The position numbers and the translations under genes are program-made. A DNA stretch of 42,484 nucleotides from Mycoplasma testudineum (GTDB lineage: Bacteria; Bacillota_I; Bacilli_A; Mycoplasmatales; Metamycoplasmataceae): NCBI RefSeq assembly GCF_002245785.1, contig NZ_NNCE01000008.1, forward strand, positions 1 to 42,484, given 5' to 3'. Positions 31,618 to 42,445 of the stretch are shown here, in pieces (position 1 is the first letter of the stretch; every line of letters starts with the position of its first letter). The notes beneath the pieces were generated by a model, which had not been told where the DNA came from, made no database searches, and saw nothing but the letters and a program-made list of their open reading frames with translations.

Positions 31618-34104
31618 CTAAGCTGTAGCAACTTGGTAATCTGTACCAGCTTTTAATACTTTTCCATTTATTTTAATGGTTCTTATAACAACAGATCATG
31701 TTGTTGATTTGACAAGTTCTTCAGTAAATTTATTAGATATATCAGGGCTACCATTTTTCCCTTTAACAGGCTCTAAATTTAAATGACGAATATATTGTCA
31801 TGATGCATTAGCTGTATTATTAATTGTAGTAATATCAGCTTGAACACCACGACTTGATGTGCCAATGACTTGTAATGTAATACCGTTTGGATCTTTTTCT
31901 CATGATTCAGCACCATCATCCATTTCTGCTACAGGTGTATTTGCATAAAACATACCATAATTAGGATTACCAACTTCAGCTCTTACTCTACCTGAATTAT
32001 CAATTTTTAAATTTGTAAAGTCATATAAAAGCGTTTTACTACCTGATGGTATAGCAGAAAAAGTAACTTTTTCAAATTGACTAAAATTACTAATTGGTGG
32101 TATTGTAACATTATTAAATTCCCACATGTTAGCATCTCTAAAATCTCATTTTAGTGGATAAGCTCCAGAACCACCCATTGACCCTTGGAATTCTCGTCTG
32201 TCTTTTGCAGTTACATATACATAACGCATTATTTCGCTAACAGTATTTCTTGATTCTGGTTTTGAAACTGCCATTGTTAAAAATATTGAATTATATTTGT
32301 AATCATAAGCACCTGGATTAACTCTTTGGTAAACTCTTGGATCAATTCTAGTTAATGATGAAATTCTTTCAACAGCGGTATTTTTATCATCAATATTTCG
32401 ATCAGTATCTGTATAAAGATTCAATTCTCTTAATGTATTGTTTCTTGTATCATAACTATTGTTTTTAATTAAAGCATGAATTGCTTTTGGATCATTACTG
32501 TTATAGAACATTGTTAAAGACTTAATAGTATTTGGCATGTATTGAACAACATTTTCAACAAAATCAACAGTTTTTGGATTTATGTTTCTAATAGCTAACA
32601 TTAATCCAGTTTCGTTTCTGCTTCAACTACTATTTCTATTTTTAACAATTTCTTCAACTTTTCCAATTAATGTATTAATTGTTTTACCATTAGTTAATTT
32701 ATCTGAACGAATTAATTCAACAATATAACGATATTCTCTTGGGTTATTTGCATCACGGAGACTTTTGTATTCATATAATTTTGCAATTTCTTCATAACCC
32801 GGTATTGTTATAGCTTCTGATTTAGAATAACCAGAATTTGTTGCTTCACCTTTTCAAGCTGCAAAATCTAAATTCATGATTGAATCAAACGTTCTTTCTC
32901 AATTTGATTCAATACTTAAGTAACGATTCATGTTTTGTTGTGTTGTTCTAAATTGAACATCATTAACAAAAGCTGCTCTAGCACTTCAAACAGCACCTAG
33001 AGTTCCATCAATATTCATTGTTGAAGGAACTAACCCCTTTTCTAATTCACTTAATTCTCATGGTGTAAAACTAGTTTTTAATTTTACATCTTGAATTTTT
33101 GTCATACCATTAGGTTTATGTTTTTCTAAATAAGTATTAATTCTTTCTTTAATTATTTTCTCAATATAAGTTAATTCTTGATTTGCAGTATCTTTTTTAG
33201 CAAGAGCTACTACATCATTTAAAGAATACCTTGTTGGAGAAACTTCGTTTTGCGGAAGTTGAACGTTTAAACTATCATTAAAATCTTTAAGCATCTCTTC
33301 AAGATCTTTACCTTCAAAATTTAATACTTTATTACCAGTTCAACGTAATGAATTTTCTTTTAAACTGTTAAGATCTTTCATGCTTACAGCTTCTTCTAAT
33401 TTAGGTAAATTATCTAAAGTTACACCATTTCTAATTAAAGCAGATAAAACAACAGCTGAATCTTGTGAACCAGCACTTAGTGATTCGTAATCGAATTTAT
33501 CTGGCTGAGATACCGAAGAGTTTTTACCTAGACGTCTAGAATTAGTACCAACCCCACCTACTGTGGTAAAACCTTTAGCTAATTCTGCTGATTCACCATT
33601 ATCTTTTAACATTTTTAGTAATTCAGCTGTTGTTGGTTTAACGTTTTGAGCACCTGAACCAATTGGCGTACTAGGTGCAGCCGGTTCTGGTTCTTTTTCA
33701 ACTACAGGTGGTTGTTCTTTAGGTGGTTCAGGAACCGGTATTGGCTCTGGTTCTGGCTCTTTTTCAGGCTCCGGAGCAGGTGGTTCTGGTTCTGGTTCGG
33801 GTTCCGGAGCAGGCGGTTCTACAACCGGCTCTTCTTCAACAACAGGAGTTTCTTCAACTGGTGGAGTAGGAACTTCTTCTTTAGGTTTTTCTTCTTCTTT
33901 TTTAGTTTTATTAGCAAGAATCTCTTCATCTGTAAGAGGCTTTTCATGTTCGATTATTTTTGTTGGAGCAATTGTGCTGTATTCGACACCAGCTGTATCA
34001 TTTCTAGAAAGTCTGACTCCTAAAATTGTTGCAGCGGTAATTGCACCTGAACCTGCTACGACTAATGAACCTGTCAAAATTAGTAATTTTGTTTTTCTTC
34101 TCAT
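31618..34104 (-). CDS. MIB copy 1: immunoglobulin-binding/blocking protein
   Basis: An 828-residue membrane-anchored protein that captures host antibody for MIP. The start ATG 34104 follows a perfect GGAGG. An anchor helix (ILTGSLVVAGSGAITAATIL) is followed by a Glu/Pro-rich spacer with tandem EP units at about 70-150. The folded part carries SAGSQDSAVVLSALIRNGV, LYTDTDRNIDDKNTAV, RIDPRVYQRVNPGAYDYKY and VTAKDRREFQGSMGG. It lies 97 bases after the last gene of the F1-like ATPase operon on the same strand, with its own TATAAT box in the gap, so it could be read from either promoter. It is the first gene of the three-module array. Confidence 0.92.
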
Positions 34105-34127
34105 TTGGCCTCCTATTTTTCGCCCGT

Positions 34128-34133
34128 ATTATA
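34128..34133 (-). promoter_or_regulatory. -10 box of MIB copy 1
   Basis: TATAAT on the minus strand 24 bases before the ATG, followed by the GGGCGAAAA segment also found before MIB copy 2. Confidence 0.65.
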
Positions 34134-34201
34134 TTACATTTAGAAAAATATTGATTTTTATTTATTTAAATCAAAAAATCAGCATTTTTGTAATTTGGTA
34201 A

Positions 34202-35572
34202 CTATTTTGTTGCTAAATCTCTTGTAGTTCCAATAAAACTGAATTTTTCTGGGTGAACACCTAAGTATTTACCATTGATAATTTCAATAACTGAATTTAC
34301 AGTATCTTCTAAAGTTACGTATACACCAGCTTGTTTAGTGTAGTTTTGTGCAACGAAAAATCTTTGAGTGAAAAAGTTTTGTAACTGAAGTGCTTTTTCA
34401 ACAATAATTTGACTTTCTTTATCAAGTTCTTGAATACCTAAAATCAAAATAACATCTTCAAGTTCTTTATATTTTTGTAATATTGCTTTTGCTTCTAAAA
34501 TAGCTTGGAAATGTTTTTCTCCAATAATTTGTGGATTAACGCTATTAGAATTACTTGAAAGTGGATCAAAAGCAGGATATAAGTTTTTAGCAACTTGTTC
34601 TCTTGATAAAACTAGTGTTCCATCTAAGTGATCAAATAAAGCAACGGCAGCAGGATCAGATAAATCATCCATTGGTAAAAATACTGTTTGAAATGAAGTT
34701 ATAGCATTATTTTGACTAGCATGCAATCTATCTTGAACTTCAGCTACATCTGTAGATAAAGTTGATTGGTAACCACCTAAAGATGGCTTTTTACCTAATG
34801 AAGATGAAATTTCATTTGCTCCTTGTAAGAAACGATAGATGTTATCGATAAATACAAAAACATCTTCTTTTTCATAATCTCTAAGATATTCAGCAGCACT
34901 AATTCCCATTGGCACTATATTCATTCTTGCTCCAGGACTTTCGTTCATTTGAGCAACGAACATAGTTGTATTTTTCATAAGGTTAGATTCTCTTAATTCT
35001 TCATATAATTCTAGACCTTCACGTGAACGTTCACCTGAACCAATAAAAATTGAACTAGTTTTTGTTTTACCTTTATTAGAGTTAAAAATTATTTCCTTCA
35101 TTAAAACTGTTTTACCAACTCCGGCACCACCAAGAATACCTAATTTGTGTCCTTTAATGATTGGGATAAAAAAGTCTATAACTTTAATACCAGTTTCCAT
35201 AATTTGATTATGTGGTTTAACTGACTTAGGTCTTTTTGCTAGTGAATTCATTTCGATAAATTTTGAATCAGGTAATTTTCCAGTATTGATTTCATTACCA
35301 CGAATATCAAAAACTTTATTTTTAGCATTTTGACCTACTGGTACTAAAATACTTCTTTTAGTATTTTCGAATACATCACCAATTCTAATTTCAACTTCTG
35401 CATCAATTACAATAGCTAAAATGTGGTCATTTGAAATTATTTTTTTCAATTGCAAAATATTTGAATTAACTTTTGATCTGAAAATATTATCAATTTTCAA
35501 ACTAACCTGGTCTTGCAGATCCAATTCCAATTCAACTACGTTTGTTAAAACGTTTATAACTCTACTTGCCAT
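34202..35572 (-). CDS. F1-like ATPase beta subunit (MSC_0618 family)
   Basis: The catalytic subunit of the mollicute F1-like ATPase, 456 residues, near the length of normal AtpD. Walker A is GGAGVGKT (148-155, Lys154), the catalytic Glu is E181 in GERSREG, and Walker B is VFVFIDN, so ATP hydrolysis is expected. The lever motif DELSEED of normal F1 beta is changed to a QELDKES-like sequence in ILGIQELDKES, which suggests a different partner for torque or contact. The start overlaps the end of the alpha gene by 11 bases and AAGGAAG precedes it. It is the last gene of the operon. The assignment to the F1-like set rather than to housekeeping AtpD rests on this divergence and on the neighbours. 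Confidence 0.93.
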   Translation of the reverse strand: MASRVINVLTNVVELELDLQDQVSLKIDNIFRSKVNSNILQLKKIISNDHILAIVIDAEVEIRIGDVFENTKRSILVPVGQNAKNKVFDIRGNEINTGKLPDSKFIEMNSLAKRPKSVKPHNQIMETGIKVIDFFIPIIKGHKLGILGGAGVGKTVLMKEIIFNSNKGKTKTSSIFIGSGERSREGLELYEELRESNLMKNTTMFVAQMNESPGARMNIVPMGISAAEYLRDYEKEDVFVFIDNIYRFLQGANEISSSLGKKPSLGGYQSTLSTDVAEVQDRLHASQNNAITSFQTVFLPMDDLSDPAAVALFDHLDGTLVLSREQVAKNLYPAFDPLSSNSNSVNPQIIGEKHFQAILEAKAILQKYKELEDVILILGIQELDKESQIIVEKALQLQNFFTQRFFVAQNYTKQAGVYVTLEDTVNSVIEIINGKYLGVHPEKFSFIGTTRDLATK

Positions 35573-37088
35573 TTTCCACTTCCTTTAACAATTGTGAAAA
35601 TACTGTTTCACTCATTGGGATAAATTCAAGATCTTGCTTGACTAAATCAATTTCATTTTTGCTTAATAAATATCTATTTACAACACTTGCAAAATAATTT
35701 CTTGCTAAGTCCTCGTTAAAATTAATATTTTTTAAATAGCTTTCAAAAATATTTGAAGCCATTGGATCTTTTTTAATAAATAACGAAATTAGTTTTTTAA
35801 TATTTTCAGATAAAGGTCCGCTTTTCAAGATACCTCAACTAATAATTTTGCTACTTAAAAGTAAAAATTCATTTGAATAAGAACCGTAATTTTTCTGAAT
35901 CAATAATTTTTCAATTTCATTACCTTTAAATATTAATTCACTAATTTCTGGGTTTAATTCATAATCCAAATTAGCTAATTTAGTTTGTTTTTTGTAAGCT
36001 AAATAAATTTTAGATAAATCAGCAGAAATGTTAACCATGAAAGGTTTTTGAACTGATGAACCAGTTCTTGAAACAGATAAATCAAAATTAATAGCTGGCA
36101 TTTTACCTTGAGCAAATAAATCACTATCTAAAACTAATTGACCGTCAGTGATAGAAATTATGTTTGAAGCAATTAATGAAGTTAAATCATTATTAATAAT
36201 TTTTACAATTGGTAAACATGTTATTGAAAAACCATTTTTAAACTTCCCACTTTTTTCTAGTAATCTTGAATGTAGATAAAATACATCACCAGGGAAAGCT
36301 TCTTTTCCAATAGGTTTATCAATTAATAAAGATATTTCTCTAAATATATTTGCGTGAGTTGTAAGATCATCAAAGACAATTAAAACATTATGTTTACTTG
36401 CTAAGTTTTCAGCATGTGCCATTGCAATATATGGTGCTAAAAACTGCTGGAATGGACTTGTTGCTGGTGCATCTAAAATTATTGTATTTTTTAGTGCATT
36501 GTTGATTTTTAATGTCTCATAAATCATTGCTAAGTTTTCTCGCTTTTGACCTACTGAAACATAAATACATTTTGTGTCTTTATCTCGCTGATTAATAATT
36601 GTATTTAAAGCAATGTGGGTTTTTCCTGTTTTTCTATTTCCGATTATTAACTGTCTTTGACCTAATCCAATTGGTGTAAATAAATCGATTCCTAAAAATC
36701 CAGTTTGTAATTGTTCATTTAAACCTGTACGCTGCATCATATTTCTAGGCTTGGTATAAATGTTAGATTTTTGCGGAATGTATGTAGTAAAACTTTTTGG
36801 TTGTGGCAATACAACTTGATTAAATATGTTGATTACATTTCCAAAAAATTCATTGGATGTAATTACATTTGACATCGCATTATTTTCAATTACTTCATCA
36901 CCAATTTTTCATTCTTCTTTTGATTGATCAATTAATAAATAAGCTACATTGTTTTGGGCCGTTATTAAGTATGCACTTGCATTAGGTCTACCTTTTATCT
37001 GGAAGAATTGTCCTTCGTGAAAACCATAAGAACCTCTTATTTTTACTATGTAATCTATAATTGATTCAACTACTAATTTCTTTATCAT
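35562..37088 (-). CDS. F1-like ATPase alpha subunit (MSC_0619 family)
   Basis: The non-catalytic partner of the beta subunit, forming the hexamer. It has 508 residues when the two TGA codons near residues 60 and 419 are read as Trp. An ATG at 36875 and a TTG at 35828 in the same frame are internal. Walker A is GNRKTGKT (150-157), Walker B is VLIVFDD, and the arginine finger that completes the beta site is Arg341 in DLSVSRTGSS. The N-terminal beta barrel (GSYGFHEGQFFQIKGRP) is short and divergent from normal AtpA. The start is one base after the stop of the MSC_0620 gene, behind AGAAAG. The C-terminal region is helical and overlaps the beta gene. Confidence 0.92.
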
Positions 37089-37089
37089 A

Positions 37090-39087
37090 TTATTTCTTTC
37101 TCTTTAAAATTATTCCTAAACCTATTGCTGATAACAAGGTTAATGCTGCAGCTCCTACTGCTGCAGATGCAGCTATAGCTACTGTATTTGTATCTTGTGA
37201 CAATACGGCATTATTTTTATCTAATGAATCTTGAATTTTTGTTACTGCAGCTTGATCGGTGCTTTCTTTTTTTAACAAATCAATTAATTCTAATATCGGT
37301 TTAGAAACTACATTTGTATTAATACTATATTGAAGATATTTTTGAAAAGGATCTTCAGGATCTTGATTTGGTGAGTATGTAATTTCTTTAATTAATGTTG
37401 CTTGCAAATTCAAATATGTTAATGCTTGTTGCAATGAATTTAAGTCAATTCCTAATGCTTGGATTTTTGCAATACTTTCTTCATTTAAATTTTTAACAAA
37501 GTTATTTACTGTGTCAATTTTGTCTCCGTTTATCGAAGATATATAACCTATAAATGATTCATCATTAATCGTACTATTTTGTATATATTTATAAAACAGT
37601 GTTCTTAATTCGTTTCCAAATGATCTAATATTTTCGTTTGTATAAGCTAGTTTAGAATATTTAACAATTAAGTCTTCTTTAGCTTTTAAATATGATTCTG
37701 AAAAAATCATCTTTGTTAATCCAAATAGACTATTGTAAATTTTTGCAATACCTTTTGTTGAAAAACCTTCTATTTTTGATAAATCAAAATTATCATTAAC
37801 TGTAAAGGAATTTTGAATTTTATTGAACTCAGATAAAATTATTCGATAACTATTAAATCTATATACAGTTAATAAATCAGGTGTAATACTAGAAAGGTTA
37901 GGGACAATCGCTCTATAATCGCGTGAATTACTTTTTAATAAATTGTCAGTTAAAGTTATATTTACACTAGCTCTATTTTGGTCATCTAAAATAACACTAT
38001 TTACTTTGTTAGAAAACCTTTTATTAATAGGGTTATCGAAAAACAATGCTGAATCTTTATTTACTTGATCTAATGAATTATATTTTGTAACAAATTCAGT
38101 TGGTGATAAATTTGAATAACTATGATGTGAATATGGAGCAAGACTCGGGATATCCCTGATTTCAAAATCACTTGTGATTTCAATGCCTGGTGTATCAGGA
38201 GCTGTAAAATCTACTTTTTCTTCAATTGGTATAATAATTGGAGGTGTATCTTCCCGGTTTTGATTTTTCAGGTTTTGTTGAATATCAAAATCTAAAAATC
38301 TTGGTTTAATTTTGCTAATAATGTAATCATCTCAAGTAGTTATACCTTCAATATTTTTAGGATCTGAACCTATGAACACAGTTTGACCATCAACTATTTT
38401 TCGTTCTAGTGTAAATTGAGTTCCAAATTTAGGTTGATCTTCTTCATTAAATAAAAGTCGCAATGCTTCTTTATCTAAATCCGATTTGTAATTTTTTCAT
38501 AACGCTTCATATTTTTCGGCATCTAAAGTATTTAAGTAATTAAGGTTTGCTGTTTTGCTTTCTTTTGGCAATACTTTGTCATAACTACTATTTTCGGTAT
38601 TACCTCATGAAAAACCTTCTAATTTATTATTGTTATAATCTAGTGCACCAATATTTAATTGAAGATTTTCGGCAAATAATAACGGATATACAATTGTGAA
38701 TCCGTATTTTTGTGGATCACTTTTTATATTAGTTAAATTATCTTGTAAAAAAGCTTGTAACTTAGAATAGTAAAATTGTCCAGCTATTTTCTTTTCAACT
38801 TCAAGTTCTTCATTATTTTCAATTTTGTTTATTTCTGTACTTAAAATTGCAACAATTCTACCAACAATTTCTTCAATCGCAATAGGAATGTTACGATCAA
38901 TAAATTCCTTATTTTTTGCCATTTCTCTAGCATTAATCGGATCTGGTTTTGGAGGTGTAGTTACTTCTTCTTGTTTTTGAATTTGATTAACAACACTTGT
39001 GTTAGGAATTGTTGACATGCTTGCAGTTGCCAACAATCCAGCACCTATTAACATTGAGCTAAAAATAAATAATTTTTTTGCTTTCAT
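37090..39087 (-). CDS. F1-like ATPase-associated membrane-anchored subunit (MSC_0620 family)
   Basis: This subunit has no counterpart in normal F1F0. It has 665 residues from ATG 39087, chosen over the adjacent ATG 39090 because AGGAG lies only two bases before the latter. An N-terminal signal anchor (LFIFSSMLIGAGLLATASM) is followed by a large hydrophilic, helical, probably outside-facing region, then a C-terminal membrane helix (VAIAASAAVGAAALTLLSAIGLGIIL) closed by KRKK. This layout means the bulk lies outside the cell with both ends anchored. In the known cluster it is a conserved member, and it is a good candidate to link the cytosolic motor to surface proteins such as MIB-MIP. That link is inference. 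Confidence 0.85.
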
Positions 39088-39096
39088 CATTTCTCC

Positions 39097-39528
39097 TTAT
39101 ATAAGTCGATATTTCAATTGCAATTGTTTTAAAAGCAATTGAGACCTAATTTCCTTTTCGGATAGATAACTATTATCTTTAGATTCAATGATTTTAAGTT
39201 TTAATAAATCAATTTCATGTACCAACTTTTTGACAAATTCATTGTTTCCAAAAGCTACCTTGTCTTCTTTTAGATTTATAAACTTTTCACTTGTAATAAT
39301 TTGAAAAGAATTTTGTGATGAAATTCCGATACCGCTATTTACATAAATATATTTAGTCTTACTTTTTGTACTTATTTGAAGAAGTTTATTATTAAAATCA
39401 AAAACTGCATTTTCAGTTACATTCACAAATTTTTCTTCTTCTGCAGAATAATATTTTATGCTGGCTTCAGATTCTATTTCAATTTTTTGACTATTTCCAA
39501 TGATTTGCAAAGTATAACGATTATTCAT
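39097..39528 (-). CDS. F1-like ATPase epsilon subunit (MSC_0621 family)
   Basis: A 143-residue protein with the layout of an epsilon subunit: a beta sandwich in residues 1-85 (YTLQIIGNSQKIEIESEAS, VFDFNNKLLQIST) and a helical end (KKLVHEIDLLKLKI.., LLLKQLQLKY). Sequence similarity to normal AtpC is very low, and the call rests on size, fold pattern and position after the gamma-like gene. It overlaps the gamma gene by 8 bases and is followed 9 bases later by the MSC_0620 gene, so the genes are tightly coupled. Confidence 0.8.
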   Translation of the reverse strand: MNNRYTLQIIGNSQKIEIESEASIKYYSAEEEKFVNVTENAVFDFNNKLLQISTKSKTKYIYVNSGIGISSQNSFQIITSEKFINLKEDKVAFGNNEFVKKLVHEIDLLKLKIIESKDNSYLSEKEIRSQLLLKQLQLKYRLI

Positions 39529-40399
39529 AATTAGTTTCTTTCTTGTTTCCTTCAGAAATTAAATTAATTTCTTCAATTTGATCATTCTGAATTTGTTTCC
39601 GCAATGCTATTTTCATTAACAATTGTTTTTCATCTATTTGCTTGATTTTTGAATTTTCATCAATTAGTTTATTTTTTCATTTCAAAAATGATGATTCTAA
39701 TATTGCAAAATTTATAAAACTTATTAAATAAGAAAAAATAAGTGATTCCATATCAAATTTATCTAAAACAAAATCTGTTGTATCTATTTTGTTTAAGTTA
39801 TTTTGATTGTATTTTTTAGCAAACAAATTACTGGTAAGTGGAAAAACTTTGATATTGAAATTTTGAAATTTATTACTATTTACAACAAATATAACTTCTT
39901 CTAGTTGATCAGATTTGATTAATTCAATTATTTTATTAGCTAATTCACTCTTATGTTTTATATCATCTAGATTTTGATAAGAAGATAAAATATTAAATGA
40001 AGTTTTTTCGAAAAATTTTTGCGCATCAACTCCAACTGGTATATAAAGATTAGATTCATTGTGATTTTCGATAATAAAATTATCTGTATTTTTATAATAA
40101 TTTTCTGTATATTTTTGTGAATCAGTAAAATAGACAAAAAGCTTTTTAGAGTAATTACCAGCTATTTTATTAGGTATGTTTAGTACTTCGTTTTTGCTTA
40201 TATAAAATTTACCTAAATTACTAAATTTTCTTGAATGTAATGTAATGATATCCAAATGATTGTCTAAGCCATACATGATGTACGAAATTCTTTTTTGTAA
40301 ATTGTTAATTTGTATCAATGAAACACTTCGTTTTAATTCAAGTATTTTTTTAAGCTTAATGTAGTTTTTAATTTTTAATTCTATTTTATTTTTTTGCAT
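39521..40399 (-). CDS. F1-like ATPase gamma subunit (MSC_0622 family)
   Basis: A 292-residue protein with the architecture of the F1 rotor shaft: an N-terminal helix (KIKNYIKLKKILELKRSVSL), a central alpha/beta part (KKLFVYFTDSQKY, VIFVVNSNKFQNF), and a long C-terminal helix (YLISFINFAILESSFLKW onward to EEINLIS) that matches the YLYRALLES-like end of normal gamma. One TGA encodes Trp. The start ATG 40399 overlaps the previous gene by 14 bases. The short length and divergent core are typical of this cluster. It presumably turns inside the alpha/beta hexamer and passes force to the associated membrane subunits rather than to a c-ring. Confidence 0.85.
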
Positions 40400-40895
40400 T
40401 ATCGCTCTGTGTATTTAGAATTTCGTTTGCAAAATTAATTTTTAATGAACCTGTTTGATCTTTATGTATAGAGATACCAGGAACAACTTCAACAACACTT
40501 TTTTCATTTACTGATTTAGTAATTAGTTTGTTTAGTGTAACTAAAAAGTTTCTTAGTGATTCCGTAGATGATGTTGATAAATTCAATGTACTAATATTTG
40601 AAGATTCCTTACTATCTAGTGTTGGTATTAGTTTAGTTAGACTAAATCTTAAATTTTTTGTTCACGTAATGATAAATGAAGCAAATTTAATTTGAGATTT
40701 TAATTTAATCGATTCTTCAATTTTTTGTCGAAACTCTGAAATTATTTTCGACTGTGGAGGTGTATTAGTGTACAACATTGTTGAACCCAATAACATTTCA
40801 AAATTTACAAAATTTGGTTCTTTCTTTATCTTATCGAAGTCATTATGCTTCATTAATTTCTCGTTTACAGTTGTTATTTTTTTAGATTCTTTCAT
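40386..40895 (-). CDS. F1-like ATPase-associated protein (MSC_0623 family)
   Basis: A 169-residue protein found only with F1-like ATPase clusters. It is mostly helical and hydrophilic, with an amphipathic stretch around FVNFEMLLGSTMLYTNTPP and a C-terminal part with VVEVVPGISIHKDQTGSLKI, a small beta segment. There is no signal peptide or clear membrane span. The start follows AAAGGAG, and the upstream gene stops three bases before it. Its position between the membrane protein and the gamma subunit fits a stator or connecting role, as delta or b have in normal F1F0, but this is inference from context. Confidence 0.78.
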
Positions 40896-40897
40896 TT

Positions 40898-42346
40898 TTA
40901 AACTCCTTTATTTTTACTTGCGTAAGTTACTTTCTTCATACGTTTGTTTGTTACGTTTATTCTTTCTCAAACAATTCGAAGGCTTGGTATAAAGAATAAA
41001 GTTAAACTTGCTATTGATAATTGAACAGTCAAATTAATTGATAAATTTTCTGAAGATAGCAATCTACCAATATCAAATATTTGAGTTCTTATAATTAATC
41101 CAATCACCAACACGATTAAACCAAAAACTTTAATTGATAATGATGCTAAATCTAATAAAGATAAATTTTCCTTTGATGTAAATTTAAATATCAATAACAT
41201 AAATAAAGCTGTCAATATATTTACGGCAAGAATTTTAAAGTTTGCTGAATCATTTTCGGGACTCACAATAATTAAAATAAAAAATGCAAATTGAGCGATA
41301 AGTAAACTTATATTTAAAATGTATTTCTTTTTAATTAGTGTTTTATTTCTTAGAAAATAATTCGTTAATACATATGCAATTAAAAACAGTAAAAATAATG
41401 GGATTGCAATATACAGTTTTAATAAATTAAATTCCACTATCCTTATAAAATTTGGGTTTATAAAATTATTTGATACTTTTAACAATACTCCAATTGATAA
41501 TGCAATTACTATAAAGATACTAGTTATTAAAATATATTTTTTATCACTATGATCATAGTTTTTAACTGTTGAATAAAGGATTTTATTCAGGCTACTTAAA
41601 GCTATTAATGCAAGTGAAATAATTGTTGCAAAAAATATTATTACAATACTAATATCTGAAATTGGTTGAACAAATAATCCACTTACTAAATTTCACAATG
41701 AGTTATTTTCTAAGTCTTGATTATTTGTATTTTCTAAAGTAAATATACCTATTAAAACAAAGAACAAAATTCACCCAATTAATTTAGATATATTAGAAAC
41801 TCAATTAATTAAGTAGTGCGATTTAGGAATATGTTTTCTGGCACTAATTGTTTCTTTAATATTTAAGAAAAAGATGATTCCTAATGATGGTAAAAATAAT
41901 AATGAAATTAAAAATAAATTTAAATAGTTAATTTCAATATTAATAAAAAATAAAATCATTATCCCTAAAGAAGTCAGTAATAATGGCACTACTCAAAACA
42001 ATGTCTTGACATAGCCAAAATTAATTTTTTTAGGAATAATAATTAGTGTTAAATTGGTTGCAAATAATGCTGCTAGTAATATTGTTGACTTAATAATAAT
42101 CAATACATTTACATAATATGTATTAATCGAATTAAATAGAAGAACATTGTCCTGGCCTACAATTGAATTTTTAAAAAAATACTCTAGAGGATTTATACTA
42201 ATAAGAAGCACAAAAATAAATAAATTTATACCTACAAAAAGCCTTACGAATTTCTTTACTAATTCAGTTTTTGATTTCGGCAAGCTCACGCTTAAAAAAT
42301 CATAATATTTTTTTTTGATATTAATTTTTGTTAGTTTTGATGTCAT
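40898..42346 (-). CDS. F1-like ATPase-associated multi-pass membrane protein (MSC_0624 family)
   Basis: A 482-residue protein with about twelve hydrophobic segments, e.g. LFVGINLFIFVLLISI, ILLAALFATNLTLIII, LLLTSLGIMILFFI and VFGLIVLVIGLII, and a basic Lys-rich end (RMKKVTYASKNKG). It is the first gene of the operon. The start ATG 42346 is preferred to one at 42373 because AAAGG lies just ahead of it and the resulting N-terminus is cytosolic and basic (TKINIKKKYYDF). No proton-path residues like those of F0 subunit a are recognisable. In the known clusters it is the membrane part of the complex. Whether it conducts ions or only anchors is not known from sequence. Confidence 0.87.
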
Positions 42347-42373
42347 AAAACAACCTTTCAAAATTACTAACAT

Positions 42374-42379
42374 ATTTTA
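42374..42379 (-). promoter_or_regulatory. possible -10 box of the F1-like ATPase operon
   Basis: TAAAAT on the minus strand, 27 bases before the start codon. Counting 17 bases further upstream reaches the tip of the insertion-sequence copy at 42398, so the -35 position falls at the boundary. Confidence 0.45.
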
Positions 42380-42414
42380 CTACTTTTGCATTAAAACGGG
42401 AGCTAAAAAAAATT

Positions 42415-42439
42415 AACGGTCTTAGCAGAAAGGACCGTT
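42415..42439. terminator. hairpin near IS tip, possible bidirectional transcription block
   Basis: AACGGTC (42415-42421) pairs with GACCGTT (42433-42439), followed by a T-run on the plus strand and with an A/T-rich run on the other side. It is identical to the hairpin at 36-60. Confidence 0.5.
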
Positions 42440-42445
42440 TTTATT

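Noticed and set aside
35562..35828. Separate 88-residue gene between the alpha and beta subunits, starting TTG
   Set aside because: It is in the same frame as the alpha subunit, separated only by a TGA that encodes Trp, and completes the alpha C-terminus to normal length.
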